Assembly (NCBI GenBank): GCA_043749095.1
Contig: JAYVEB010000025.1
Location: 1 to 6,648, forward strand
DNA length: 6,648 bases
From: PBB1 sp043749095
GTDB taxonomy: Bacteria > Pseudomonadota > Gammaproteobacteria > Burkholderiales > Burkholderiaceae_C
Direction: 5' to 3'
Positions 1 to 6,112 of the stretch are shown in pieces. Each line of letters starts with the position of its first letter. Within the stretch, counting starts at the first letter, position 1. The notes under the pieces are model-generated. The model had not been told where the DNA came from and searched no databases. It was given only the letters and a program-made list of their open reading frames with translations. Both the position numbers and the translations under genes were made by a program.

Positions 1-272
1 CGCGATGCAGACACCTGCAACGCGCCATCGACCCACACGTGACCGGCCTCGATCAGTGACTGCAGGTGGTTGCGGGAAAACTCACCAGCCATCGCCACCA
101 CCGCCTTGTCCAGACGCGAACCATGCAGCGCCGCGCTCACTGTCGATTCGCGTCGCTCGGCGGCTTCATCGATCGGCGCGTCGCCGGCCTCCTCGCCAAG
201 CGGCGACAACGGTGCTTCGGATGGCGCCGGCAAGACGTCGCTTTCAGGCCCGACCTTATACTTCCGCTTCAT
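1..272 (-). CDS. rluD: Ribosomal large subunit pseudouridine synthase D, N-terminal part (runs off the left edge)
   Basis: RluD-type enzymes convert uridines in helix 69 of 23S rRNA to pseudouridine and act on the ribosome in the cytoplasm. Ninety codons are visible and the catalytic domain lies outside the window. Residues about 50-90 form an S4 RNA-binding domain, with the run GSRLDKAVVAMAGEFSRNHL followed by IEAGHVWVDG, as expected at the start of RluA/RluD-family proteins. The ATG at 272-270 is the first start after an in-frame TGA at 278-276, so the reading frame cannot begin further upstream. About 45 residues, rich in Pro, Ala, Glu and Asp, precede the S4 domain. A GTG at codon 45 (140-138) would give an E. 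coli-like short N-terminus and is a real alternative. No good ribosome binding site is seen. The divergent bamD next door is the same neighbour as in E. coli, which supports RluD over its paralogues. Confidence 0.88.
   Translation of the reverse strand, partial: MKRKYKVGPESDVLPAPSEAPLSPLGEEAGDAPIDEAAERRESTVSAALHGSRLDKAVVAMAGEFSRNHLQSLIEAGHVWVDGALQVSAS
257..262 (+). promoter_or_regulatory. Candidate -10 element for bamD inside the rluD coding region
   Basis: The hexamer TATACT matches the sigma-70 -10 consensus at five of six positions and is an AT-rich spot in GC-rich DNA. It would place the transcript start near 269-270, leaving about 20 nt of leader before the bamD ATG and including its ribosome binding site. 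No good -35 box is seen at 16-18 bp spacing. The site lies within the first codons of rluD, as it must, because the gap between the two starts is only 17 bp. It is a prediction from pattern only. Confidence 0.35.
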
Positions 273-277
273 TTTTC

Positions 278-282
278 AGGGG
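278..282 (+). promoter_or_regulatory. Ribosome binding site that fixes the bamD start
   Basis: AGGGG sits 7 nt upstream of the ATG at 290-292. The frame is open back to position 5, so this Shine-Dalgarno match, together with the signal peptide that begins just after it, is what places the bamD start at 290 and not further upstream. Confidence 0.7.
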
Positions 283-289
283 TGTCGGG

Positions 290-1132
290 ATGCTGCGTGG
301 ACCGTCGATCATCAACTCTTTGCGCCACGATCTGCGCGGCTCCTGCGGGTTGATCGCGTGCGTTGCCGTGATCCTGGGCGCCGCGGGTTGTTCCAGCGCG
401 CCATCGAAGGATCCGAGTGACAACCTCCCGGCAGACCAATTGTATGAAGAGGCCCGGGAACAAGAGGCCAATGGCAACTTCGACCGCGCCGCCAAGATGT
501 TCGAGCGATTGGAGGGCAAGGGGGCGGGCACTGTGCTGGGTCAGCAGGCACAACTCGAACGCGCTTACCTGCTCTACCAATCCGGCGAAAAGGCCGATGC
601 CCTTTCCACGATCGACCGCTTCATCAAGGTGAATCCGATGAGCCCGGCGATCGACTACGCGATCTACCTGCGGGCCTTGATCAACTTCAACGATAACCTC
701 GGCTTCCTGGGCAAGCTGTCCCGGCAGGATCTGTCGGAACGTGACCAGCAGGCTGCTCGCGACTCCTATGAGTCGTTCAAGCAACTGAGGGAGCGATTCC
801 CGAACTCCAAATACGCCGCCGATGCGCAGGAACGCATGGGCTACATCATCAACACCCTGGCCGAATACGAAGTCCACGTGGCCCGTTACTACTACCGCCG
901 TGGCGCCTATGTTGCCGCCGCCAACCGGGCGCAAGCTGCGATCATGGAGTTCCAGAATTCCCCCGCGGCCGAGGAAGCGCTGTCCATCCTCGCTCACAGC
1001 TATGACAAGCTGGGCCTGGAGAAACTGCGCGACGACGCTGAACGGGTGCTGCGCACCAACTACCCGAAGAGCGCCTTGCTGACCGGTGACGGCATCAACT
1101 ACCTGGACAAGCCTTGGTGGCAGCTGTGGTGA
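290..1132 (+). CDS. bamD: Outer membrane protein assembly factor BamD (lipoprotein)
   Basis: BamD is an essential lipoprotein of the Bam complex. It is anchored in the inner leaflet of the outer membrane, faces the periplasm, and works with BamA to insert beta-barrel proteins. The 280-residue product begins with a lipoprotein signal peptide: a hydrophobic stretch at residues 20-32, then the lipobox region GAAGC with Cys34 as the lipidated residue. Ser at +2 and the absence of Asp there fit sorting to the outer membrane. Residues from about 48 onward are helical repeats of tetratricopeptide type (for example QLYEEAREQEANGNF and the Tyr-rich segment VARYYYRRGAYVAAANRA). The C-terminus is tryptophan-rich (PWWQLW). 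The length is a little above E. coli BamD (about 245 residues). The ATG at 290 was chosen for its AGGGG site; the upstream open frame overlaps rluD antisense and is not protein-like. Two further cysteines (19 and 24) lie in the signal peptide. The gene diverges from rluD and converges on the helicase gene. Confidence 0.93.
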   Translation: MLRGPSIINSLRHDLRGSCGLIACVAVILGAAGCSSAPSKDPSDNLPADQLYEEAREQEANGNFDRAAKMFERLEGKGAGTVLGQQAQLERAYLLYQSGEKADALSTIDRFIKVNPMSPAIDYAIYLRALINFNDNLGFLGKLSRQDLSERDQQAARDSYESFKQLRERFPNSKYAADAQERMGYIINTLAEYEVHVARYYYRRGAYVAAANRAQAAIMEFQNSPAAEEALSILAHSYDKLGLEKLRDDAERVLRTNYPKSALLTGDGINYLDKPWWQLW

Positions 1133-1149
1133 TCAGCGGCTGACTCACC
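1128..1149. terminator. Hairpin over the bamD stop codon, between the convergent bamD and helicase genes
   Basis: GGTGA (1128-1132) and TCAG (1133-1136) pair with CTGA (1140-1143) and TCACC (1145-1149). This gives nine base pairs, a CGG loop and one bulged C at 1144. The bamD stop codon (1130-1132) forms part of the left arm. Neither strand has a T-run after the stem, so it is not a canonical intrinsic terminator. It may still mark or stabilise the 3' ends of both convergent transcripts, since only 32 bp separate the two genes. Confidence 0.35.
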
Positions 1150-1164
1150 GGATACGGCCCTCGC

Positions 1165-3150
1165 TCATCGATCGGCCGCCAGCATCGCCAGCCAAGCCAT
1201 CGCCTCAGTCTCACCATCAAGGCGCGGCATCGCAGGCAGCGCCTGACGCAGCCGCTTGCCGTAGCTCATCGCCGTCAGGCGCGGATCACAGACCACCAGC
1301 AGACCGCGATCGGTTTCGCTGCGGATCAGGCGCCCGGCGCCCTGCTTCAGTGACAACGCCGCTTCCGCAATGAAGTAATCGCTGAACGCATTGCGGCCTT
1401 CGCCCTCCAGGCGCTTCACGCGCGCCTCGACCAGCGGATCGTTTGGCGGTGGAAACGGCAGCTTGTCGATCAGCACGCACTGCAGCGCATCACCGGGCAC
1501 GTCGATGCCTTCCCAGAAGGTCTGCGAGCCGACCAGCACCGAGCGGGGCTGGGCCAGGAACATCTGCATCAGCTGGCGTTTGGGCAACTGGCCCTGAACC
1601 AGCACCGCCATCTCGTCACCGGCCGATTCGAAATCGCTACGCAACTGGTCTCCGATGGTCTGCAATGCACGCAGCGTGGTCGTCAGCACGAAGGTGCGTC
1701 CGCCCAGCGTGCGCGCGCAGCGCGCTGCGAGACGGCCCACGGCCACCGCGTGATCGGGTTCATTGGGCTTCGGAAATGACGAGGGCACATACAGCCGCGC
1801 GTGCGCCGCATAGTCGAACGGGCTGCCGACCCGCAGCGTCGTCGCCTCGGTCAGTCCGGCCGGTTCGGTGAACCAGGACAGGCGGTCGTCTTCGCCCAGC
1901 GTGGCCGAAGTGAAAATCCACGCCTTCGGTGCTGCGGCCATCTGCTCGCGCAAAGCGTCGCGGATGTCGAGCGGCGACTCGACCAGCCGACACTGATTCG
2001 TGGTGATGTCGATCCAGCGCACCTGCCCGGGCCGCACGGCATCGGCGAAGCGCTGGGTCAACTCGTGCAGTGTGGCCATGCGGTCGGCCAGCTTCGCGAA
2101 GTCAGGCGACAGCTCTGACACGGTGTCCAGCGCTCCATGCGCCGCAGCGCAGGCGGCAGCGGCTTGCGTCAACGCCGTGCCGAACAACGGTCGCTCGGCA
2201 CGCTCGTCCCAGCGCAGCTTCATCGAACTCCGTACGGTGCGCGGCGCGCCCTCGGCCTCCGACGCCCCGACGCAGGCCAGCCGCAACTCGCGTGCCGCGC
2301 GGTCGCAACTGGCCGCCAGGTCCTGCCACTGCGCCAGGCCACGTGCCTGTTGCAAGCCAATGGCCAGCATGTCGCGCGCGGTGTCCAGCAACTGACCGCT
2401 GGACAGCGTGACACCAAGAAATGCAACACCGGCCTCGGCCAATTGGTGCGCCTCGTCGAACACCGCCACCTCGACGCTGGGCAGCAACTCCGCGACGCCG
2501 CTTTCACGCAAACTCATGTCGGCAAAGAACAGATGGTGGTTGACGACCACCACGTCGGCGGCCATCGCGTCACGGCGTGCCTTCATCACATGGCAGCCGC
2601 GGTAGTCGGGGCACTCGCTGCCCAGGCAGTTCTCGCGCGTCGAGGTGACCAGCGGGATCACGCTGCTGCGTTCGTCCAGGCCGTCGATCTCGGCCAGGTC
2701 GCCGGTCGCGGTGATCTGCGTCCAGGTCTCGATCTTGGCCAGCGTGCGCACCGCCCATCGGTCGCCCAGATCGATGGTGTGCCGCGCCTGCTTCATGCGG
2801 TGGGTGCAGAGGTAGCTGGCACGGCCCTTCAGCAGCGCCACCGTGGTCGGCAGCGCCAGCGCGTTGCGCAGCCGCGGCAGGTCACGCAGGAACAACTGAT
2901 CCTGCAGGCTCTTGGTCGCGGTGCTGATCAGCGCGCGCGCGCCGGACAGCAATGTGGGAACCAAGTAGGCGAAGGTCTTGCCGACACCGGTGCCCGCTTC
3001 TGCGACCAGCGTGCCACGCCCATCGATGGCCTCGGCCACCGCCAGCGCCATGCGCGACTGCACCTCGCGCTCGGAGTAGCCCGGGTCGGACTGTGCCAGG
3101 CTGCCGCTCGCGGCAAAGGCCTGCTGCACGGCGATGTGCAGTGGACTCAT
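1165..3150 (-). CDS. DinG/YoaA-family ATP-dependent DNA helicase with iron-sulfur cluster
   Basis: This is a superfamily 2 helicase of the XPD/DinG type. Such enzymes unwind DNA 5' to 3' with ATP hydrolysis and act in repair of stalled forks and unusual DNA structures. The 661 residues are full length for the YoaA-like branch (E. coli YoaA is about 636). Motifs run in order: Walker A EAGTGVGKT (51-59); four cysteines that should hold a 4Fe-4S cluster (115, 175, 180, 186, with CLGSECPDYRGC at 175-186); VVNHHLFFAD (202-211); the DEAH box (232-235); TSATL (414-418); GSQTFWEGIDVPG (541-553); and QGAGRLIR (603-610). The ATG at 3150 is preceded by GAGGG with 7-nt spacing. The DUF465 gene lies 28 bp upstream on the same strand, so the two are probably cotranscribed. 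No LexA-like operator was seen upstream. The cysteine pattern and HHLFFAD wording resemble YoaA more than E. coli DinG, so I leave the symbol blank. Confidence 0.92.
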   Translation of the reverse strand: MSPLHIAVQQAFAASGSLAQSDPGYSEREVQSRMALAVAEAIDGRGTLVAEAGTGVGKTFAYLVPTLLSGARALISTATKSLQDQLFLRDLPRLRNALALPTTVALLKGRASYLCTHRMKQARHTIDLGDRWAVRTLAKIETWTQITATGDLAEIDGLDERSSVIPLVTSTRENCLGSECPDYRGCHVMKARRDAMAADVVVVNHHLFFADMSLRESGVAELLPSVEVAVFDEAHQLAEAGVAFLGVTLSSGQLLDTARDMLAIGLQQARGLAQWQDLAASCDRAARELRLACVGASEAEGAPRTVRSSMKLRWDERAERPLFGTALTQAAAACAAAHGALDTVSELSPDFAKLADRMATLHELTQRFADAVRPGQVRWIDITTNQCRLVESPLDIRDALREQMAAAPKAWIFTSATLGEDDRLSWFTEPAGLTEATTLRVGSPFDYAAHARLYVPSSFPKPNEPDHAVAVGRLAARCARTLGGRTFVLTTTLRALQTIGDQLRSDFESAGDEMAVLVQGQLPKRQLMQMFLAQPRSVLVGSQTFWEGIDVPGDALQCVLIDKLPFPPPNDPLVEARVKRLEGEGRNAFSDYFIAEAALSLKQGAGRLIRSETDRGLLVVCDPRLTAMSYGKRLRQALPAMPRLDGETEAMAWLAMLAADR

Positions 3151-3157
3151 GACTCGA

Positions 3158-3162
3158 CCCTC
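3158..3162 (-). promoter_or_regulatory. Ribosome binding site of the helicase gene
   Basis: GAGGG on the minus strand lies 7 nt before the ATG at 3150. It lies in the 28-bp gap after the DUF465 stop codon, which supports independent translation initiation of the helicase on a shared mRNA. Confidence 0.65.
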
Positions 3163-3178
3163 GCCATGGCGCGTCGGT

Positions 3179-3382
3179 TCATGCTGGCTGCGGCGGATCG
3201 AGCTCGGCTTCGAGACGGGAAATCTGGTCTTTCAACAGCAGCCGGCGCTTCTTCAACCGCCGCAGCATCAACTCGTCATCGGGGCGCAACAGCGCCGCCT
3301 GATCGATCAGTCCGTCGAGATCGCCGTGTTCCATGCGCAACTCGATCAAATGCCGGGGCAGTGAATGCAGATTGGTGTTCAT
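3179..3382 (-). CDS. Small YdcH-like protein (DUF465), 67 residues
   Basis: DUF465/YdcH proteins are short, charged, mostly helical cytoplasmic proteins with no established biochemical role that I know of. This one starts MNTNLHSLPRHLIELRMEHG, continues with DLDGLID, and ends in a strongly basic and then acidic helix (LRRLKKRRLLLKDQISRLEAEL). That layout of two amphipathic helices with an LKKRRL-type core is the family hallmark and suggests a helical hairpin or short coiled coil. The ATG at 3382 is preferred. A GTG at 3427 would add 15 residues, but it would lie at or upstream of the transcript start predicted from the TATAAT at 3435-3430. No strong ribosome binding site is visible. The helicase gene follows after 28 bp, suggesting an operon, and the phosphatase gene diverges on the other side. 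The family call is firm; the function is unknown. Confidence 0.87.
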   Translation of the reverse strand: MNTNLHSLPRHLIELRMEHGDLDGLIDQAALLRPDDELMLRRLKKRRLLLKDQISRLEAELDPPQPA

Positions 3383-3429
3383 CACGGGTGCCGTCGCCCA
3401 CTCTTCACGAGTTCCCGGCGTTGTCACCG

Positions 3430-3437
3430 ATTATAGT
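3430..3437. promoter_or_regulatory. Symmetric divergent promoter with overlapping -10 elements (DUF465 gene / phosphatase gene)
   Basis: ATTATAGT contains a perfect minus-strand TATAAT (3435-3430) and a plus-strand TATAGT (3432-3437, five of six matches) that share four base pairs. The minus-strand element would start transcription near 3423, about 40 nt ahead of the DUF465 ATG. The plus-strand element would start near 3444-3445, essentially at the phosphatase ATG. Neither direction has a strong -35 box at 16-18 bp (minus GAGGTG, plus GAGTTC) or an extended -10 TG. The location, an AT-rich island in the only 62-bp divergent gap, makes it a good promoter candidate. Confidence 0.5.
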
Positions 3438-3444
3438 TTTCGCT

Positions 3445-4215
3445 ATGACTTCCACCTCGAACGGCCACAGGCTGTCGGCCGCCACAGGCATCCACCGCGG
3501 TGACCGCGCGTACCAGCAGGATCAGGTCGAAATCATTCCCCATACCCGTGTTCCCGGTTGCGCGCTTGGCGTGCTGGCCGACGGCATGGGTGGCAAGAGC
3601 GGCGGTCGCAAAGCGGCCGACCAGGTGATCCTGACGGCGCAGCAACTGTTCGAGCGTTATGCACCCAGCCGCGACGACCCGGCCGAGACGCTGAAACAGC
3701 TGGTGCTGGAAGCGCACCTGATGATCAAGCTGACGGCGATCACCTCGGAGGAGGAGCCGCACAGCACGGTGGCAGCCTTCCTGATCAGCCCCAGCCGCGA
3801 ATGCCACATCGTGCACGCCGGTGATTCGCGGGTCTATTTTTTCCGCGGCGCTGAAATGATCACCCGAACCAGTGATCACTCCTACGTGCAGCGCCTGGTC
3901 AATGAAGGCCAGTTGTCGGAAGAGGATGCCAACAGCCATCCGCAGTCCAACCTGCTGACCGGCTGCCTGGGGGCGGTTCAAGACCCGCCCCTGGCTGTCA
4001 CGCGCATCGAGTGCATGGAGCCGGGCGACAGTGTGCTGGCCTGCAGCGACGGGCTGTGGCACTACTTCACGCCGAAGGAGATCGGCGCCATCGTCGACGC
4101 CCTGCCGCCGCGCGAGGCGAGCGAGATGCTGATCGACAAAGCCCGCCAGCGTGCGCGTGGCGGTGGCGACAACCTGTCGCTAGCGCTGGTGCGCGTCGAA
4201 GCACTCGACCGCTGA
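3445..4215 (+). CDS. PP2C-family (PPM-type) serine/threonine protein phosphatase
   Basis: PPM phosphatases remove phosphate from Ser/Thr of proteins using a two-metal (Mn/Mg) centre. This is a stand-alone 256-residue catalytic domain with no signal peptide or membrane segment, so it should be cytoplasmic. The metal-binding set is complete: Asp26 (in TGIHRGDRAYQQDQ, where QQD replaces the usual NED), ADGMGG with Asp46, HAGDSRVY with Asp127, SDGLWHYF with Asp202, and GGDNLSL with Asp242. All suggest an active enzyme. The ATG at 3445 lies 18 codons before the first motif, so little could be trimmed. Long upstream read-through in the same frame is antisense to the helicase and was ignored. No Shine-Dalgarno site precedes the ATG, and the predicted promoter would make the mRNA nearly or wholly leaderless. 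No partner kinase or FHA-domain gene lies in the window, so the substrate is unknown. Confidence 0.93.
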   Translation: MTSTSNGHRLSAATGIHRGDRAYQQDQVEIIPHTRVPGCALGVLADGMGGKSGGRKAADQVILTAQQLFERYAPSRDDPAETLKQLVLEAHLMIKLTAITSEEEPHSTVAAFLISPSRECHIVHAGDSRVYFFRGAEMITRTSDHSYVQRLVNEGQLSEEDANSHPQSNLLTGCLGAVQDPPLAVTRIECMEPGDSVLACSDGLWHYFTPKEIGAIVDALPPREASEMLIDKARQRARGGGDNLSLALVRVEALDR

Positions 4216-4235
4216 TCCGGCCGACGGGCCCGCGC

Positions 4236-4248
4236 CCGATCGAATCGG
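4236..4248. terminator. Weak hairpin between the convergent phosphatase and exported-protein genes
   Basis: CCGAT (4236-4240) and ATCGG (4244-4248) form a five-pair stem with a CGA loop in the 33-bp convergent gap, directly abutting the stop codon of the minus-strand gene. No T-run follows on either strand. It could contribute to 3'-end formation, but a stem this short is expected by chance in GC-rich DNA. Confidence 0.2.
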
Positions 4249-4959
4249 TCAACGTACCGGGCTGGGTGTCGCGGCCGAAGCCGAAGCACCGGGGACAGGC
4301 AACGGCGCCGCCGGCGGCTTCTTGGCCTTGCGCTCGGCATTGCGCGCGAGCACCCGGGCTCGGCGCTCCTCGGCCTGTTGCACGCGATCCTGTGCGCGCT
4401 GCGTTGCATTGGGATCCGGCGCCGGTGTCAGCCGCTTCGAGCTGTGCGCACGTCGCCCCTTGGCGGCGGGCGGCTCGTTTACCGGCGCCGACACCGTATC
4501 GCCAGCGACCTCGGGACTGGACACCTCGGCCGACCGCAGTCGGGGTCGAATCGGCAGCAGGGGCTTGGTGGTCCTGGGGCCGGTGTCGGACGCTTCCACT
4601 GCCGGCGCTGCCGCGGCGGCGCTGGCGGCCTCACGCGCGGCCTCAGCCTTTCGGCTCAGATGCTCCCGGCGAGCGGTCGCGCGCTGCTGGCGCTCGCGTT
4701 CGCCGACCGTCAGCTGATCGCGCCGCATCGGGTCGGCTATGGCGCGGTGCTTTTCCCGGGCGTCGAGCAGGCACGGCGTGACTGCAAAACGCGTCTGGCA
4801 CTCGGCTTCCTCGGCGGCGAGATCGGCATCGGCATTGGCGCGGGCTTCAGCGATGCGCTTCCTGTCTTCTGAGACCGTGGCAACGGCCAATTGGCAACAA
4901 GCCAGCATGGCCGCCACCAGCGCCCAGCCATTGACACGTGCAAACGACAGTGGCTTCAT
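4249..4959 (-). CDS. Exported protein of unknown function, coupled to zapE
   Basis: I do not recognise a named family. The 236 residues start with a probable Sec signal peptide: basic start, hydrophobic core at about 12-26, and likely cleavage after AVA at residue 27. A segment rich in Ala, Glu and Arg follows. Two cysteines (54 and 63, in CQTRFAVTPC) could form a disulfide in the periplasm. The rest is charged helix (to about 115), then a low-complexity Pro/Ala-rich part, a second Arg/Glu-rich helix (186-213) and a Pro/Ala/Ser tail. From memory, similar signal-peptide proteins with a Cys-Phe-Val-Thr-Cys pattern occur in other Burkholderiales, but I cannot verify this here. Its ATG overlaps the zapE stop in ATGA, so translation is probably coupled to zapE. 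Cys21 in the signal peptide has a poor lipobox (MLAC), so a lipoprotein is less likely. Confidence 0.78.
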   Translation of the reverse strand: MKPLSFARVNGWALVAAMLACCQLAVATVSEDRKRIAEARANADADLAAEEAECQTRFAVTPCLLDAREKHRAIADPMRRDQLTVGERERQQRATARREHLSRKAEAAREAASAAAAAPAVEASDTGPRTTKPLLPIRPRLRSAEVSSPEVAGDTVSAPVNEPPAAKGRRAHSSKRLTPAPDPNATQRAQDRVQQAEERRARVLARNAERKAKKPPAAPLPVPGASASAATPSPVR

Positions 4960-6053
4960 GTCAGCGCGGTCTCGACATCGCGGCGGGCCAGGGACAGGAA
5001 TTCGGCTGATCTCATTTCGTGCAATCGCGACACCGTTCGGGGAAATTCATGGGACAGCGGTCCGACGGTGTACAGGCCTCCGGGTTCCACTTCAGCAGAC
5101 AGTATCAGCTTGACGTGCCGGTCGTACAACACATCGACCAGCCAGGTGAAGCGCCGCGCTTCCGCGGCCAGCCGGGGCGACATCTGCACAACGCCCGAGA
5201 CCAGCACGGTGTGAAAGCGCGAGGCCAGTTCGAGGTAGTCGTTCTGTGAACGCGGGCCACCGCAAAGCTCCTGGAAGTCGAACCACACGACGCCGCCAGC
5301 GCGGCGTCGCGCCTTCAACACCCGGTGCTCGATGTTCAGCAGCGGATTTTCGTCCTTGGCTTCAGCCAGGCGTTCGAAGGCCGACGCCATCGCGGCATCG
5401 GCTGCCGGCCCCAGCGGCGTGTGGTACACCGCCACCTGCTCCAGCGTCAGTCTGCGGTAGTCGGTGCCGGCGTCGACGTTGACGATCTGCAGGCGGTCCT
5501 TCAGCAGCTCGATGGCCGGCAGGATGCGCTCACGGTGCAGGCCGTTCGGGTACAGCCCGTCGGGGCGGAAATTCGACGTGGTGACGATGCTGACGCGGTG
5601 GGCGAACAGCGATTCCAGCAGCCGATACAGGATCATCGCGTCGGTGATGTCGGCCACGTGAAACTCGTCGAAGCAGATCAGCCGGAAACGGCGCGACATC
5701 CGCTCGCCCAGCACCTGCAGCGGATTCACCGTGCCGTGCAGGTCAGCCAGCTCGCGGTGCACCTCGCGCATGAACTCGTGGAAGTGCAGACGCACCTTGC
5801 GTTGCAGTGGCGCCGCATTGAAGAAGCAGTCCATCAGGAAGCTCTTGCCGCGACCCACACCACCGTACAGGTAGACGCCGCGCGGAATCTCCGGACGCAC
5901 CAGCAGGCGGGTCAGCGAATTGCGCCGCCGCGACTTGTAGGCGATCCACTCGTTCTCGCAGCGCTCCAGCGCATCGATGGCCGCCAGCTGCGCCGCATCG
6001 GCGCTGTAGCCCCGCTCGGCGAGGGTCTGTTCATAAAGCTGGCGAACGGGCAT
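4956..6053 (-). CDS. zapE: Cell division protein ZapE (AFG1-like ATPase)
   Basis: ZapE is a P-loop ATPase of the AFG1/LACE1 family. In E. coli it associates with the FtsZ ring and affects late constriction under some stress conditions. The 365-residue product shows Walker A GGVGRGKS (64-71, Lys70), the signature HFHEFMREVH (90-99), Walker B LICFDEFHVADITDAM (125-140), and the sensor-like TTSNFRPDGLYPNGL (158-172). Further family signatures are DYRRLTLEQ and, near the C-terminus, CGGPRSQNDYLELA and RRFTWLVDVLYDR. The ATG at 6053 gives the usual family N-terminus (MPVRQLYEQTLAERGY). The open frame further upstream runs antisense-free but in the wrong frame through lpdA and is not protein-like. 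No clear ribosome binding site precedes this ATG; a GAGG lies about 22 nt upstream. It follows lpdA by 59 bp and overlaps the next gene by 4 bp (ATGA), so it sits inside a leftward operon. Confidence 0.93.
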   Translation of the reverse strand: MPVRQLYEQTLAERGYSADAAQLAAIDALERCENEWIAYKSRRRNSLTRLLVRPEIPRGVYLYGGVGRGKSFLMDCFFNAAPLQRKVRLHFHEFMREVHRELADLHGTVNPLQVLGERMSRRFRLICFDEFHVADITDAMILYRLLESLFAHRVSIVTTSNFRPDGLYPNGLHRERILPAIELLKDRLQIVNVDAGTDYRRLTLEQVAVYHTPLGPAADAAMASAFERLAEAKDENPLLNIEHRVLKARRRAGGVVWFDFQELCGGPRSQNDYLELASRFHTVLVSGVVQMSPRLAAEARRFTWLVDVLYDRHVKLILSAEVEPGGLYTVGPLSHEFPRTVSRLHEMRSAEFLSLARRDVETALT

Positions 6054-6112
6054 GGGCAATGGCAGCAGTGGACAACCTCGCGGCAACCCCCGGGCGATCG
6101 CCGTATTCCCAA

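Noticed and set aside
269..997. A 242-codon minus-strand open frame antisense to bamD
   Set aside because: It mirrors bamD codon usage in GC-rich DNA, has no recognisable domain and no ribosome binding site. bamD is well supported on the other strand.
2137..3444. Long plus-strand open frame continuing upstream from the phosphatase
   Set aside because: It lies antisense to the helicase, and its translation is low-complexity and unlike any PP2C N-terminal domain. The phosphatase motifs begin just after the ATG at 3445.
3424..4062. A 212-codon minus-strand open frame antisense to the phosphatase
   Set aside because: It overlaps a clear PP2C gene and shows no family features; explained by the GC-rich codon pattern.
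4378..4872. Plus-strand open frames (131-164 codons) antisense to the exported protein, considered because that gene is itself uncharacterised
   Set aside because: The minus-strand frame has a signal peptide, helical segments and an ATGA overlap with zapE. The plus-strand frames have Gly/Arg/Ala-rich translations and no start signals.
6093..6102. Ten-base perfect palindrome GGCGATCGCC between lpdA and zapE
   Set aside because: As a hairpin it could hold only three or four pairs. It resembles the cyanobacterial HIP1 octamer but occurs once here, and GC-rich palindromes of this length are expected by chance.
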